Source: CAYYHA01 sp964471535
GTDB lineage: Bacteria; Myxococcota; Myxococcia; SLRQ01
Direction of reading: 5' to 3'
Length of the DNA: 64,000 nucleotides
Assembly (NCBI GenBank): GCA_964471535.1
Contig: CAYYHA010000001.1
Coordinates: forward strand, 19,233 to 83,232
Shown here one piece after another: positions 8,371 to 16,315 of the stretch. Numbering within the stretch: position 1 is the first letter of the stretch; each line of letters starts with the position of its first letter. The position numbers and the translations under genes are program-made. The notes beneath the pieces were generated by a model that worked only from the letters and a program-made list of their open reading frames with translations, was not told the DNA's origin and did no database searches.

Positions 8371-9513
8371 TCACGGGCTCGCGCTACCCGCTTCGCCTGC
8401 GGTGGCCTTCTCGCCCGCGGCCGCCTTCTCGCCCTCGGCCGCCGCGCCCGCCACCTTCGCCTGCGCGGCCACATAGGGGGGCCAGAAGGCCAGCGGGTCC
8501 TTCACCGCCCGCGGGCGGGGCTCGAAGGGGAGGTGCTCGGGTACCTCGATCGTAGCCGGGCGGCCGATCCCCTCGAGGGTGCGGGTCAGGTGGATCTCGA
8601 GCGTTGCCGGCTCGGGACGCGCGTCCTGTGGCGGGACGACGAGGCGGCCTTCGATGTCGAAGGCGAGGACCACGCCGGTCAAGCGGTCGACGAGGACCTC
8701 TCCGGCAACGCTCACCGGCTCGCCCGCTTCGAAGACGGCCCTGCGGTGGCGAAGTGCTGCATCGGGTCCGTCCTTCGGGTAGCGCGGCTTGGCGGCCCAG
8801 GCGGGCTTCGGCGGCGGGAGCAGCGCGGGGTCGGAGGTCTCTGCCGTCGCGAGGACGTAGCGCACCGCCCCGCGCCCCTGGTGGGTTGCCGTCCCCATGT
8901 TGGCGAGGGTGATCTTCCCGTCGAAGAGTTCGAAGAAGGTGGCGAGCTGGCCCATCGCCTCCTCCCGCCAGGCCTCGTGTCCCGCGCGGTCGCTGCGGCG
9001 CTCGTGGAACTTCCCGTGGCGGCTCTTCACGTAGATGACTCCATCCACGTAGCGAAGCTCCATCCCGAAGTCCTGGTCGTTGTCGATCTTCACTTGAAAG
9101 TCGCCGCTCGCGCTCTGCAGCAGCTCCGCCCGCTCGGAGAGGGAAACTGCGTCCTTCCCGCGCTTCCAGGTGAACTCCACCTCGTTGATGGCGTGGAAGT
9201 CACCGAGCCGGTGGCGCATCTCCACCGCGCGCATGCGCAGGATGCGCCGCCGCATCGCCGCGTCGGTCGCCACCGCATCGGCGTCGAGGGCCTCGGCGGC
9301 CAAGCGCTCCTCCTTCGGTGGCTCCTCCGGCGAGAAGATTCGCTCCTTGGCCGCCTGATCCTCGCTCGTGGGACAGGAGGAGAGGCAGCCGGACAAAGAG
9401 GCGGCCGCGAGCCACAGGGCGGGCAGGCACGCGGCGACGCGGCAGGCCGGCCGCCTTCCCGCGGTGGGGGGGGCGCACCGGACGGCGCGGGCTTCGCGAG
9501 GCGGCGTTGCCAT
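8371..9513 (-). CDS. Predicted lipoprotein, function unknown
   Basis: The 380-residue product has an N-terminal basic stretch, a hydrophobic segment and the lipobox-like SLSGC near residue 43. The body has alternating beta-strand-like segments (for example FQVKIDNDQDFGMELRYVDG and YVKSRHGKFHERR), which resembles lipoprotein carrier or outer-membrane biogenesis folds, but no named domain is recognisable. The C-terminal 35 residues are Ala/Gly/Glu repeats (AGEKATAGEAG). It is divergent from the acyltransferase gene with a 144-base gap. A minus-strand TACCAC lies 9 bases upstream of the chosen ATG and there is no Shine-Dalgarno. Confidence 0.75.
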   Translation of the reverse strand: MATPPREARAVRCAPPTAGRRPACRVAACLPALWLAAASLSGCLSSCPTSEDQAAKERIFSPEEPPKEERLAAEALDADAVATDAAMRRRILRMRAVEMRHRLGDFHAINEVEFTWKRGKDAVSLSERAELLQSASGDFQVKIDNDQDFGMELRYVDGVIYVKSRHGKFHERRSDRAGHEAWREEAMGQLATFFELFDGKITLANMGTATHQGRGAVRYVLATAETSDPALLPPPKPAWAAKPRYPKDGPDAALRHRRAVFEAGEPVSVAGEVLVDRLTGVVLAFDIEGRLVVPPQDARPEPATLEIHLTRTLEGIGRPATIEVPEHLPFEPRPRAVKDPLAFWPPYVAAQAKVAGAAAEGEKAAAGEKATAGEAGSASP

Positions 9514-9644
9514 CGTCGCGCGGTGGTACCATCGCCAGCGCCGGCGAACAAGCGAGGGCCGGCGCCCGCCGGGCCGCGGCTCGGGCCCGCTGATGCACTT
9601 GGGCCGGAGGCCCCCCGGGGCAGCCGCAGAGCGCAAAAAGACGG

Positions 9645-9650
9645 TAGACT
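9645..9650 (+). promoter_or_regulatory. -10 element, predicted leaderless start of plsC-like gene
   Basis: TAGACT lies 7 bases before the GTG at 9658 and there is no Shine-Dalgarno. This supports the choice of 9658 as the start even though the frame is open far upstream. Confidence 0.45.
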
Positions 9651-9657
9651 CGTCGCC

Positions 9658-11238
9658 GTGAGCCAGGCCGGGCAGCACCGCGCCGGGTCCGCGGCCGCGC
9701 CCCCGGGGACCGGAGGGAAGGCCCCGGAGGGGGGCGGGGCGAAGCCGGGTCGCCCCTCGCTCCTGTACCGGGGTTGCCTCTCGCTCTTCCGTCTCCTCGT
9801 CAGGGCCTACTTTCGGGAGGTGCGGGTGGTCGGGACCGAAGAGGTCCCCCGCGATCGAGGGGGGCTCGTCGTCTCCTGGCATCCGAACGGCCTGGTGGAC
9901 CCAGGCCTCATCCTCACCACCTTTCCCCGGCGCATCGTCTTTGGGGCGCGCCACGGCCTCTTCCGGGTCCCACTGCTCGGCGCCTTGATGCGCGCCATCG
10001 GGACCATCCCCATCTACCGCGCCATGGACCAGGCGGGGGTGCCCGATGAGGTGCGCCGAGCCCGAAACCGCGAGAGCCTCGACGCGCTGGCCGCCGAGAT
10101 CGCCGGAGGTGCGTTCTCGGCGCTCTTCCCCGAGGGGGTGAGCCACGACGATCCCCACCTCGCGCCGCTCAGGACGGGTGCAGCGCGGCTCTACTACCGG
10201 GCCCGCGCGCTCTCCACGCCCGGGCGGCCGCCCCCGGTGATCGTCCCCGTCGGTCTCCACTACGACCACAAGCGTTCGTTTCGCTCCCATGCACTGGTCG
10301 AGTACCACCCCCCCATCGCCCTTCCCCCGCATCTGGACGTCACGCCGGGGCCGGAGTGGGGTGAGGCCGAACGCCGCGACCTGGCGCGGGCGTTGACGGA
10401 GGAGATCGAGCGTGCCCTCGCCGAGGTGGTGCAGGCGACCGAGGATTGGGAGGTCCACCACCTCCTCCACCGCGTGCGGAAGATCGTGCGGGCCGAACGA
10501 AGCAAGCGGCGGGGCGTCGACCCTGGGCCCAGCGACATCGAGGAGCGGACGCTCGCCTTCGCACGGGTGCGCACCGCCTACTATGCGCGGGTCGGTCAGG
10601 ACCCCGAGGGGGTGGCCCGCCTGCGTGACCGCATCCGCGACTACGACGCCGATCTGCGGGCCCTTCGGATGGAGGACCACGAGCTCGACCGGCCCCCCGA
10701 CCTCTTCCGCCCCTGGCTGGCAGCGGCGTTGGCGTTGCAGGTCGTCACGGTCTTCCTCCTGGTGCCCCCGATCCTCCTGGTGGGCTATGCCGTCAACGGG
10801 CCGCCAGCGCTCGTGATCAAGGGGCTGTGCAAGGTGGTGGCCCAGAAGAAGAAGGACGAGGCGAGCTGGAAGGCGCTCGCCGGTGCCGTGCTCTTTCCAC
10901 TGACCTGGCTGGGCGTGGGGGCCGCCGGATTCTTCGGCTACGAGCAGCTCCACGCGAGCTTTCCAGCGGTGCCCGAGGTGCCCCTCCTCGCCGGCGCGTT
11001 GCTCGCGGGGCTCTCGGTGGCCGGTGGCTTCCTGGCCCTGCGCTACCTGCGGGTGGCCGCCGAAACGGCGCGGGCCCTTCGGGTGCGGCTGACGCGCCGC
11101 CGCCGCCGCCAGGCGGTGGCGCGGCTCCTCGCCGAGCGCGCTGCCCTCTACGATGCGCTCACGGAGATGGCCGAGGGTCTCGACCTGCCTGGCGCCATCG
11201 CTCCCGACGGGACGGTGCGCCGTGCGCCTGTCACGTAA
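9658..11238 (+). CDS. PlsC-like 1-acylglycerol-phosphate acyltransferase
   Basis: The 526-residue protein carries a PlsC acyltransferase domain at about 35-260. SWHPNGLVDPG corresponds to the family HX4D motif (His then Asp five residues on) and LFPEGVSHDDP corresponds to the FPEG motif. The enzyme should transfer an acyl chain to a glycerophosphate-type acceptor during phospholipid synthesis. The C-terminal half has several hydrophobic segments (about 360-385, 415-435, 450-475) and basic loops, so it is probably membrane-bound and larger than a minimal PlsC (about 250 residues). The exact acceptor is unclear. The GTG start is chosen from the -10 element at 9645-9650. Confidence 0.85.
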   Translation: MSQAGQHRAGSAAAPPGTGGKAPEGGGAKPGRPSLLYRGCLSLFRLLVRAYFREVRVVGTEEVPRDRGGLVVSWHPNGLVDPGLILTTFPRRIVFGARHGLFRVPLLGALMRAIGTIPIYRAMDQAGVPDEVRRARNRESLDALAAEIAGGAFSALFPEGVSHDDPHLAPLRTGAARLYYRARALSTPGRPPPVIVPVGLHYDHKRSFRSHALVEYHPPIALPPHLDVTPGPEWGEAERRDLARALTEEIERALAEVVQATEDWEVHHLLHRVRKIVRAERSKRRGVDPGPSDIEERTLAFARVRTAYYARVGQDPEGVARLRDRIRDYDADLRALRMEDHELDRPPDLFRPWLAAALALQVVTVFLLVPPILLVGYAVNGPPALVIKGLCKVVAQKKKDEASWKALAGAVLFPLTWLGVGAAGFFGYEQLHASFPAVPEVPLLAGALLAGLSVAGGFLALRYLRVAAETARALRVRLTRRRRRQAVARLLAERAALYDALTEMAEGLDLPGAIAPDGTVRRAPVT

Positions 11239-11275
11239 GCCCTGCGAAGGCCTCCTCGTACATGGACCCGATTCG

Positions 11276-12460
11276 TCATGCGTCTTCTGAGGTCGTACTC
11301 GAGGCGCCACTTCCATCCGAGAGATCTGGCGGTGACTGCTCGCTCTCGGCGTGGGCCTCGCGGATCGAGATCGTGTCGACGAGCGATCTCCAAGTCTCGT
11401 GGACGCGGCGGCAGTACTCGAGGAAGGGACCGAGGCGATCGAGGGTGAGCGCCTGGGGTCCGTCGCAGAGCGCCTCGGACGGGGCGGGATGGAAGTCGAC
11501 GAGGACGCAGGTGGCCCCAGCGATGAGGCCCTGCCCGGTTACGTGAAAGATATCCGGCAGCCCGTCGGGGGCCACCGCGGCGCGACCGACGCTGTGAGAG
11601 GGATCGATGCACACGGGCAGGCGCGTCTGCCGGCGCACGACGGGGACGTGGCCGAAGTCCACCAGGTTGCGGTGGGGATCTCCGAGGTGGGTCTTCACGC
11701 CCCGCAGGCAGAAGACGATGTTGGGGTTGCCCTCGGTGGCGACGTACTCGGCGGCGTTCAGCGACTCCTCGAGGGTGATCCCCATCCCGCGCTTGAAGAG
11801 CACCGGGAACGCCCGCTGCTGTCCCACCTGGCGCAGGAGCTCGAAGTTCTGGGCGTTGCGGGTGCCGATCTGCACCATGACACCAGTGGGCTGCCCCGCC
11901 TCTTCGAGCGCCCGGGCGATCTCCTCGAGATGCCGCGCGTCGGTGACCTCCATGGCGATGACCCGGATGCCGTACTTGCCCGCCAGCTCGAAGACCCAGG
12001 GGAGGCAGGCGGCGCCGAGGCCTTGGAAGTCATAGGGGCTGGTGCGCGGCTTGTAGGCCCCCATGCGTGTGGTCGTCACCCCGTGCTCGGCGAGTGCCGC
12101 GAGCATCGCCTCCACGTGCGCCGGCGTGTCGACGGCACAGAGCCCCGCGAGGACGTTGAGGGTGCGCCGGTCGAAGGTGACGCCGTTGTAGGTGAACCCA
12201 AGGTCTCGGGCATCGGCTTCGTGGCGGCCGATGAGCCGGTACTTGTGGGAGACGCGCACCACCTGCAGCACGCCGGGGAGCGCTGCAAAGGGCTCCTTGG
12301 GGACCAGGCGGGTGTTGCCGATGAGGTGGATTTCCACCACCCGCTCCTGAGCGCCCTCGAAGTCGTAGCGCCGGGTGCGCACCCCGGGATGCCGGCGGGC
12401 GATCCCTTCGACCGCCGCCACCGTCTCTTCGGAGGCGCTGGGATCGATGGTGATGATCAC
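11276..12460 (-). CDS. aroF: 3-deoxy-7-phosphoheptulonate synthase (type I-beta)
   Basis: The 394-residue enzyme condenses phosphoenolpyruvate and erythrose-4-phosphate, the first step of the shikimate pathway. An N-terminal ferredoxin-like regulatory region (about 1-75) precedes the barrel. Family motifs include GAYKPRTSPYDFQG, QIGTRNAQNF, FKRGMG, CLRGVKTH and CIDPSHSVGR. The last about 25 residues are a Ser-rich acidic tail. The start is taken as the GTG at 12460, where homology to the family begins and a TATTCT element lies 8 bases upstream. It is divergent from the PHP gene. Confidence 0.92.
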   Translation of the reverse strand: MIITIDPSASEETVAAVEGIARRHPGVRTRRYDFEGAQERVVEIHLIGNTRLVPKEPFAALPGVLQVVRVSHKYRLIGRHEADARDLGFTYNGVTFDRRTLNVLAGLCAVDTPAHVEAMLAALAEHGVTTTRMGAYKPRTSPYDFQGLGAACLPWVFELAGKYGIRVIAMEVTDARHLEEIARALEEAGQPTGVMVQIGTRNAQNFELLRQVGQQRAFPVLFKRGMGITLEESLNAAEYVATEGNPNIVFCLRGVKTHLGDPHRNLVDFGHVPVVRRQTRLPVCIDPSHSVGRAAVAPDGLPDIFHVTGQGLIAGATCVLVDFHPAPSEALCDGPQALTLDRLGPFLEYCRRVHETWRSLVDTISIREAHAESEQSPPDLSDGSGASSTTSEDA

Positions 12461-12468
12461 GGCGGGCG

Positions 12469-12474
12469 AGAATA
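12469..12474 (-). promoter_or_regulatory. -10 element before aroF
   Basis: Minus strand TATTCT, 8 bases before the GTG at 12460. No Shine-Dalgarno is present and no clear -35 was seen. Confidence 0.4.
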
Positions 12475-12540
12475 CACCACCGCGGCGGGTGGAGGTGTTG
12501 GGCCCGGCCGCCACCCTCCCGGCGCCCCGGGGCCCTGGGG

Positions 12541-12546
12541 TAGGGT
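12541..12546 (+). promoter_or_regulatory. -10 element before PHP gene
   Basis: TAGGGT lies 6 bases before the ATG at 12553. There is no Shine-Dalgarno; a leaderless message is predicted. Confidence 0.4.
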
Positions 12547-12552
12547 GCCGCC

Positions 12553-13467
12553 ATGGCGCGGGCACCCTGGATGGTCTCGATGCACGGGGGTCACAGCTTC
12601 CCCTTCTGCGATCACGCGATGGGCGCCCTCGAGGACACCGTCGAGGCGGCCGAGGAGGCGGGCTTTCGTGTCTACGGTCTCACCGAGCACGCACCCCGGC
12701 TCGACGACCGCTTCCTCTATCCCACCGAGCGCGCCCGGGGGTGGAACGCCGCACGGCTGGCCGAGCACTTCGACGAATGGGCGGAGCTCTCCGCCGAGCT
12801 GCTCTCGCAGTGGAGGGGAGAGACGCGGCTCCTGCGAGGCATCGAGGTGGAGGTGGTCCCGGCACAGACGTGGCTCGAGTCGGTGCGGGCGCTGGTGGAC
12901 CGGCACCGCCTCGACTACGTGGTGGGTGCGGTGCACCACGTGCGCGAGATCCCCATCGACGGCAACGAGAAGGACTTCGCGCGGGCGGTGGAGGCGGCGG
13001 GTGGGGTGGAGCGATTGGCAGTGGAGTTCTACAAGGCCACCGGCGAGATGGTCACTGCGCTGAAGCCTGAGGTGGTGGCCCACTTCGATCTCATCCGCCT
13101 CCGGGCGGCGCGGGTGGGAAAGATCAACACCCCGTCGGTCCGGGAGGCGGCGCGGGCGGCGCTCCGGGCGGTGCAGGCGGCCGGGAGCATGCTCGAGGTG
13201 GGTGCCGGTGCGCTGCGCCGGGGCTGGCGCATTCCCTATCCCGCACCGTGGGTGCTGGAGATGGCGCTCGAACTCGGGGTGCCGCTGACCCTTGGAGACG
13301 GGAGCCACGCCGTCTTCGAGGTGGGGGACGGCATGGACGCGCTGCGCACCTATCTCCTTGCTCGGGGGGTCGAGACCGTCCACTTTCTCGACCGTGCCGA
13401 AGATGGCCGCATCGTGCGCAAGAGCGCATCTCTCGAGCCTCCCCTCGAGCCAGCCCCGGGCGGCTAA
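12553..13467 (+). CDS. PHP-family phosphoesterase, histidinol-phosphatase-like
   Basis: The 304-residue protein starts with the PHP-domain motif HGGHSFPFCDHA (His11, His14), and later shows GLTEHAP, DYVVGAVHHV, HFDLIRL and TLGDGSHA. These are the metal-binding motifs of HisK/HisJ-type histidinol phosphate phosphatases, which act in the penultimate step of histidine synthesis. Length and motif order fit that group (about 270-300 residues). No other his gene is nearby, so another phosphoester substrate is possible. It is divergent from aroF. Confidence 0.85.
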   Translation: MARAPWMVSMHGGHSFPFCDHAMGALEDTVEAAEEAGFRVYGLTEHAPRLDDRFLYPTERARGWNAARLAEHFDEWAELSAELLSQWRGETRLLRGIEVEVVPAQTWLESVRALVDRHRLDYVVGAVHHVREIPIDGNEKDFARAVEAAGGVERLAVEFYKATGEMVTALKPEVVAHFDLIRLRAARVGKINTPSVREAARAALRAVQAAGSMLEVGAGALRRGWRIPYPAPWVLEMALELGVPLTLGDGSHAVFEVGDGMDALRTYLLARGVETVHFLDRAEDGRIVRKSASLEPPLEPAPGG

Positions 13468-13495
13468 GCGGCGGGGCAGGTGCCGCGCCTTCCGG

Positions 13496-13547
13496 CGCGC
13501 CCGCCGGGGAGCGGGGGCGCGAGCACAGCGCCCCCCGGGCGGGCGCG
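13496..13547. terminator. Nested GC-rich hairpin after PHP gene
   Basis: Outer arms CGCGCCCGCC (13496-13505) and GGCGGGCGCG (13538-13547) and inner arms GGGGGCGC (13513-13520) and GCGCCCCC (13528-13535) pair perfectly around a 7-base loop. There is no T-run. It may end or stall transcription between the PHP gene and the KamA-like gene or protect the 3' end of the message. Confidence 0.5.
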
Positions 13548-13572
13548 GGCCACCCCGGCTGCGTGCCCTTCG

Positions 13573-13601
13573 TTGACGTGGCCCGGGCCTCCCCCTATCT
13601 A
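13573..13601 (+). promoter_or_regulatory. Promoter of the KamA-like gene
   Basis: TTGACG (13573-13578), a 17-base spacer and TATCTA (13596-13601). The overlapping TCTAAT (13598-13603) is a closer -10 match but with longer spacing. The ATG at 13612 follows within 8-10 bases without a Shine-Dalgarno, so the message is predicted leaderless or nearly so. Confidence 0.55.
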
Positions 13602-13611
13602 ATCGCCCGCG

Positions 13612-14997
13612 ATGGCACGAGAAACGAACGACGCCCGAGCCGCGCTGCCCTCGGCTCCCGAGCAGCCCTTCGAGTACCCCCTGAAGACGCCCTTCGAGGA
13701 GCCCGATTGGCGGCGCATTCCCGCCTATCGCGCGGTGAGCCGTGAGGAGTGGGAGAGCGCGCGGTGGCAGCGCCGGCACACGGTCAAGAACCTGAAAGAG
13801 CTGAAGGAGACGCTCGGCGAGCTTTTGCCCGAGGACCTTCTCGAGAGCATCGCGGCGGACCAAGCGCGCATGGCGACCATGTCCATCCTCGTCCCCCCGC
13901 AGATGCTCAATACGATGAACTTCGACGACCTGTGGAACGACCCGGTGCGTCGCTACATGCTTCCGGCCCTCGCCGACAGGCATCCCGAGTGGCCGAGTCA
14001 TCCCAAGGCCGAGCGCGACAGTCTGCACGAGGCCGACATGTGGGCGGTCGAGGGACTCACCCACCGCTACCCCACGAAGGTCCTCGCCGAGATGCTGCCC
14101 ACCTGTCCGCAATATTGCGGCCATTGCACGCGCATGGATCTCGTGGGGAACGACGTGCCGCAGGTGAAGAAGACGCGCTTCACCCTGAAGCCGGCGAGTC
14201 GCTACGAGGCGATGCTCGAGTACATCCGCAACACGCCGATGATCCGCGACGTCGTCGTCTCGGGGGGCGACGTGGCCAACCTGCCCATCGATCGCCTGGT
14301 CGACTTCGTCTCGCGACTGATGGAGATCCCGCACATTCGCGACATCCGGCTCGCTTCCAAGGGGATGGCCGGCATCCCACAGCACTTCCTGCAGGACGAG
14401 GTGCTGCGTGGCCTCGAGACGCTCGCCAAGAAGGCGCGCGAACACGACGTCGACATCGCGCTGCACACGCACATCAATGCGGCGCAGCAAGTGACGCCGC
14501 TGGTGGCGAAGGTGGCGGAGAAGCTCCTCGACATGGGCTTCAGGGACGTGCGCAACCAGGGGGTGCTCCTGCGGGGAACGAACACCACGCCCGAGCAGCT
14601 CCTCGAGCTGTGCTTCCGCCTCCTCGATGACGGCAACATCATGCCGTACTACTTCTACATGTGCGACATGATCCCCAACTCGGAGCACTGGCGGCTCGCC
14701 GTGCACGAGGCACAGAAGCTGCAGCACGACATCATGGGCTATCTGCCCGGCTACGCGACGCCGCGTCTTTTGTGCGATGTGCCCTTCGTGGGCAAGCGCT
14801 GGGTGCACCAGACCGATGCCTACGACCGCACCCGTGGCATCTCCTACTGGACGAAGAACTACCGCACCCTGGTAGAGCGCGACGATCCCGAGGCGCTCAC
14901 GCGGCAGTACCCCTACTACGATCCGGTCTACACCCTTCCCGAGGAAGGGCAGGCCTACTGGCGAGAGAGAGTGCAGGAGGCCGGCACCGGGGCATGA
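13612..14997 (+). CDS. kamA: KamA-like radical SAM aminomutase, divergent clade
   Basis: The 461-residue protein belongs to the lysine/glutamate 2,3-aminomutase family. The radical SAM cluster motif CPQYCGHC has Cys165, Cys169 and Cys172 in CX3CX2C spacing. The barrel has SGGDVANL, HTHINAAQQVTP, GFRDVRNQGVLLRG and YFYMCDMIPNSEHWR. Characterised members move an amino group from C2 to C3 using PLP and a 5'-deoxyadenosyl radical. The usual DAPGGGGK segment near the C-terminus is absent, replaced by GYATPRLLCDVPFVGKRW, so the substrate may differ from lysine or glutamate. Its last 101 bases overlap the convergent DUF2914 gene. Confidence 0.85.
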   Translation: MARETNDARAALPSAPEQPFEYPLKTPFEEPDWRRIPAYRAVSREEWESARWQRRHTVKNLKELKETLGELLPEDLLESIAADQARMATMSILVPPQMLNTMNFDDLWNDPVRRYMLPALADRHPEWPSHPKAERDSLHEADMWAVEGLTHRYPTKVLAEMLPTCPQYCGHCTRMDLVGNDVPQVKKTRFTLKPASRYEAMLEYIRNTPMIRDVVVSGGDVANLPIDRLVDFVSRLMEIPHIRDIRLASKGMAGIPQHFLQDEVLRGLETLAKKAREHDVDIALHTHINAAQQVTPLVAKVAEKLLDMGFRDVRNQGVLLRGTNTTPEQLLELCFRLLDDGNIMPYYFYMCDMIPNSEHWRLAVHEAQKLQHDIMGYLPGYATPRLLCDVPFVGKRWVHQTDAYDRTRGISYWTKNYRTLVERDDPEALTRQYPYYDPVYTLPEEGQAYWRERVQEAGTGA

Positions 14998-16201
14998 GCA
15001 CGGCGCGCTCCTCGTGGAAGGTGCGCGGCGCTTCTCCTCGAGGGTCGCGTTCGATGTGCACACCGATCCGCCCCAGGGTGCGCCCGTCGCTGGTTTCGAT
15101 GGACACCCGCCACTCTCCCTCGCGCCAGTGCTCCTTGTAGGCGAAGGCGCGGTAGCCGGCTTCGCGGCCACCGGTGATCTTCATCCGGATGCGGTCGGTG
15201 CGCGTCCAGCCCGTCTTGGGATGGTCGTACTCCCAGACCATGTAGATCGAGTCCTGGAACTCGGCCGGCGCGAAGATGCGAGCGAAGATCCACACGCGAT
15301 CCCCGGGGCGGGCATAGAAATGCTGGTCGCCCTCCTCGAAGAAGCGCCAGGCGGGCTTCTCGTGCCGGAGCACGTAGTGATCGCCGGCGCGTTCCACGTG
15401 GTGGTAGACGCCGAGATGTCGGACAGACAGGGGCACGGGAGGCACGGCATCGAGCACGAAGAGGGCGACGAGGCCGGCCTGTACCGCCGCGCCGGGGAGC
15501 GCGGCGCGCTTCCAGCCCAGGCGGCGCTCGCCGGACCACCGGCTCAATAGCTGTGCGCCGCCTAGGGAGACAGCGAGCGCGAGTCCCGCGGAGAGGAAGA
15601 ACCACCAGCGGGAGAGGCGACCGGCGAGGACGGGGAGCAGGTAGGCGAGGAAGGAGGTCAGGCAGAAGGAGAAGAGGGCGAGGCGCACCACCGGTCCGAG
15701 GCGGCGCACCTCGGGCAGCTCGTTCCCGATGAGCAGGGCGAAGACCACCGCCATGAAGAGGACGGTGGACAGGTGGGAGGCGCTGCGCAGGTAGAAGAGA
15801 GAGTAGGCGGAGAGAAGACTGCCTAGAAGGAAGTGGATCGCGTCCTCACGGAAGGGCCAGAGGGGCTCGAGGAGGCGGGGCAGCTTCGGCTGGGCAAGCT
15901 CCGCCCACTGCTCGACGAGGAGGAGTGCGGCGAGGAGGAAGAGGTAGGCGCCCTGCATCGCGAGGGTCATCGCATCGTCGATGCGGCCCAAGGTGAACAC
16001 GTCGAAGAGGAAGCCAGCGGTGAAGAAGAGGGCGATCTCGAGGCGGGGGTGCGCCTCACGGAGCGTTTGCACGCGTCCTGTGACCGCGGCGAGCCGCGGG
16101 GGGAGCCGCAGCCGGCCCCTGCCCTCTTGGGTCTCGGGCGGCGTCGCCGCTTCCGACCTCTCGCCGGCCTGCGGCGAAGGGTCTCTCTCCTCGACCTCCA
16201 T
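14897..16201 (-). CDS. Membrane protein with C-terminal DUF2914 domain
   Basis: The 434-residue protein has a soluble acidic N-terminus, then six to eight hydrophobic segments between about 55 and 260, and a C-terminal DUF2914-type domain (about 275-395). That domain shows YHHVERAGDHYVL, WEYDHPKTGWTRTDRI and HWREGEWRVSIETSDGRTLG. Such proteins are envelope proteins of unknown role; the domain probably faces the periplasm. The final about 35 residues lie outside the domain and are encoded in the 101-base overlap with the KamA-like gene. The ATG at 16201 is preceded by TATCTT at 7 bases and no Shine-Dalgarno. Confidence 0.85.
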   Translation of the reverse strand: MEVEERDPSPQAGERSEAATPPETQEGRGRLRLPPRLAAVTGRVQTLREAHPRLEIALFFTAGFLFDVFTLGRIDDAMTLAMQGAYLFLLAALLLVEQWAELAQPKLPRLLEPLWPFREDAIHFLLGSLLSAYSLFYLRSASHLSTVLFMAVVFALLIGNELPEVRRLGPVVRLALFSFCLTSFLAYLLPVLAGRLSRWWFFLSAGLALAVSLGGAQLLSRWSGERRLGWKRAALPGAAVQAGLVALFVLDAVPPVPLSVRHLGVYHHVERAGDHYVLRHEKPAWRFFEEGDQHFYARPGDRVWIFARIFAPAEFQDSIYMVWEYDHPKTGWTRTDRIRMKITGGREAGYRAFAYKEHWREGEWRVSIETSDGRTLGRIGVHIERDPRGEAPRTFHEERAVLMPRCRPPALSLASRPALPREGCRPDRSRGTAA

Positions 16202-16208
16202 GCGCCCG

Positions 16209-16214
16209 AAGATA
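16209..16214 (-). promoter_or_regulatory. -10 element before DUF2914 gene
   Basis: Minus strand TATCTT, 7 bases before the ATG at 16201; no Shine-Dalgarno. A leaderless message is predicted. Confidence 0.45.
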
Positions 16215-16315
16215 CACGAGTGCGCCCCTTGCCGATTCCCCGCCGTGGCGCAGCCATTTGACCGCCAAGGCGCCTCGCCGTAAGAGGCGCCAGCTTTCGG
16301 AGGAGGATCCGGGTC

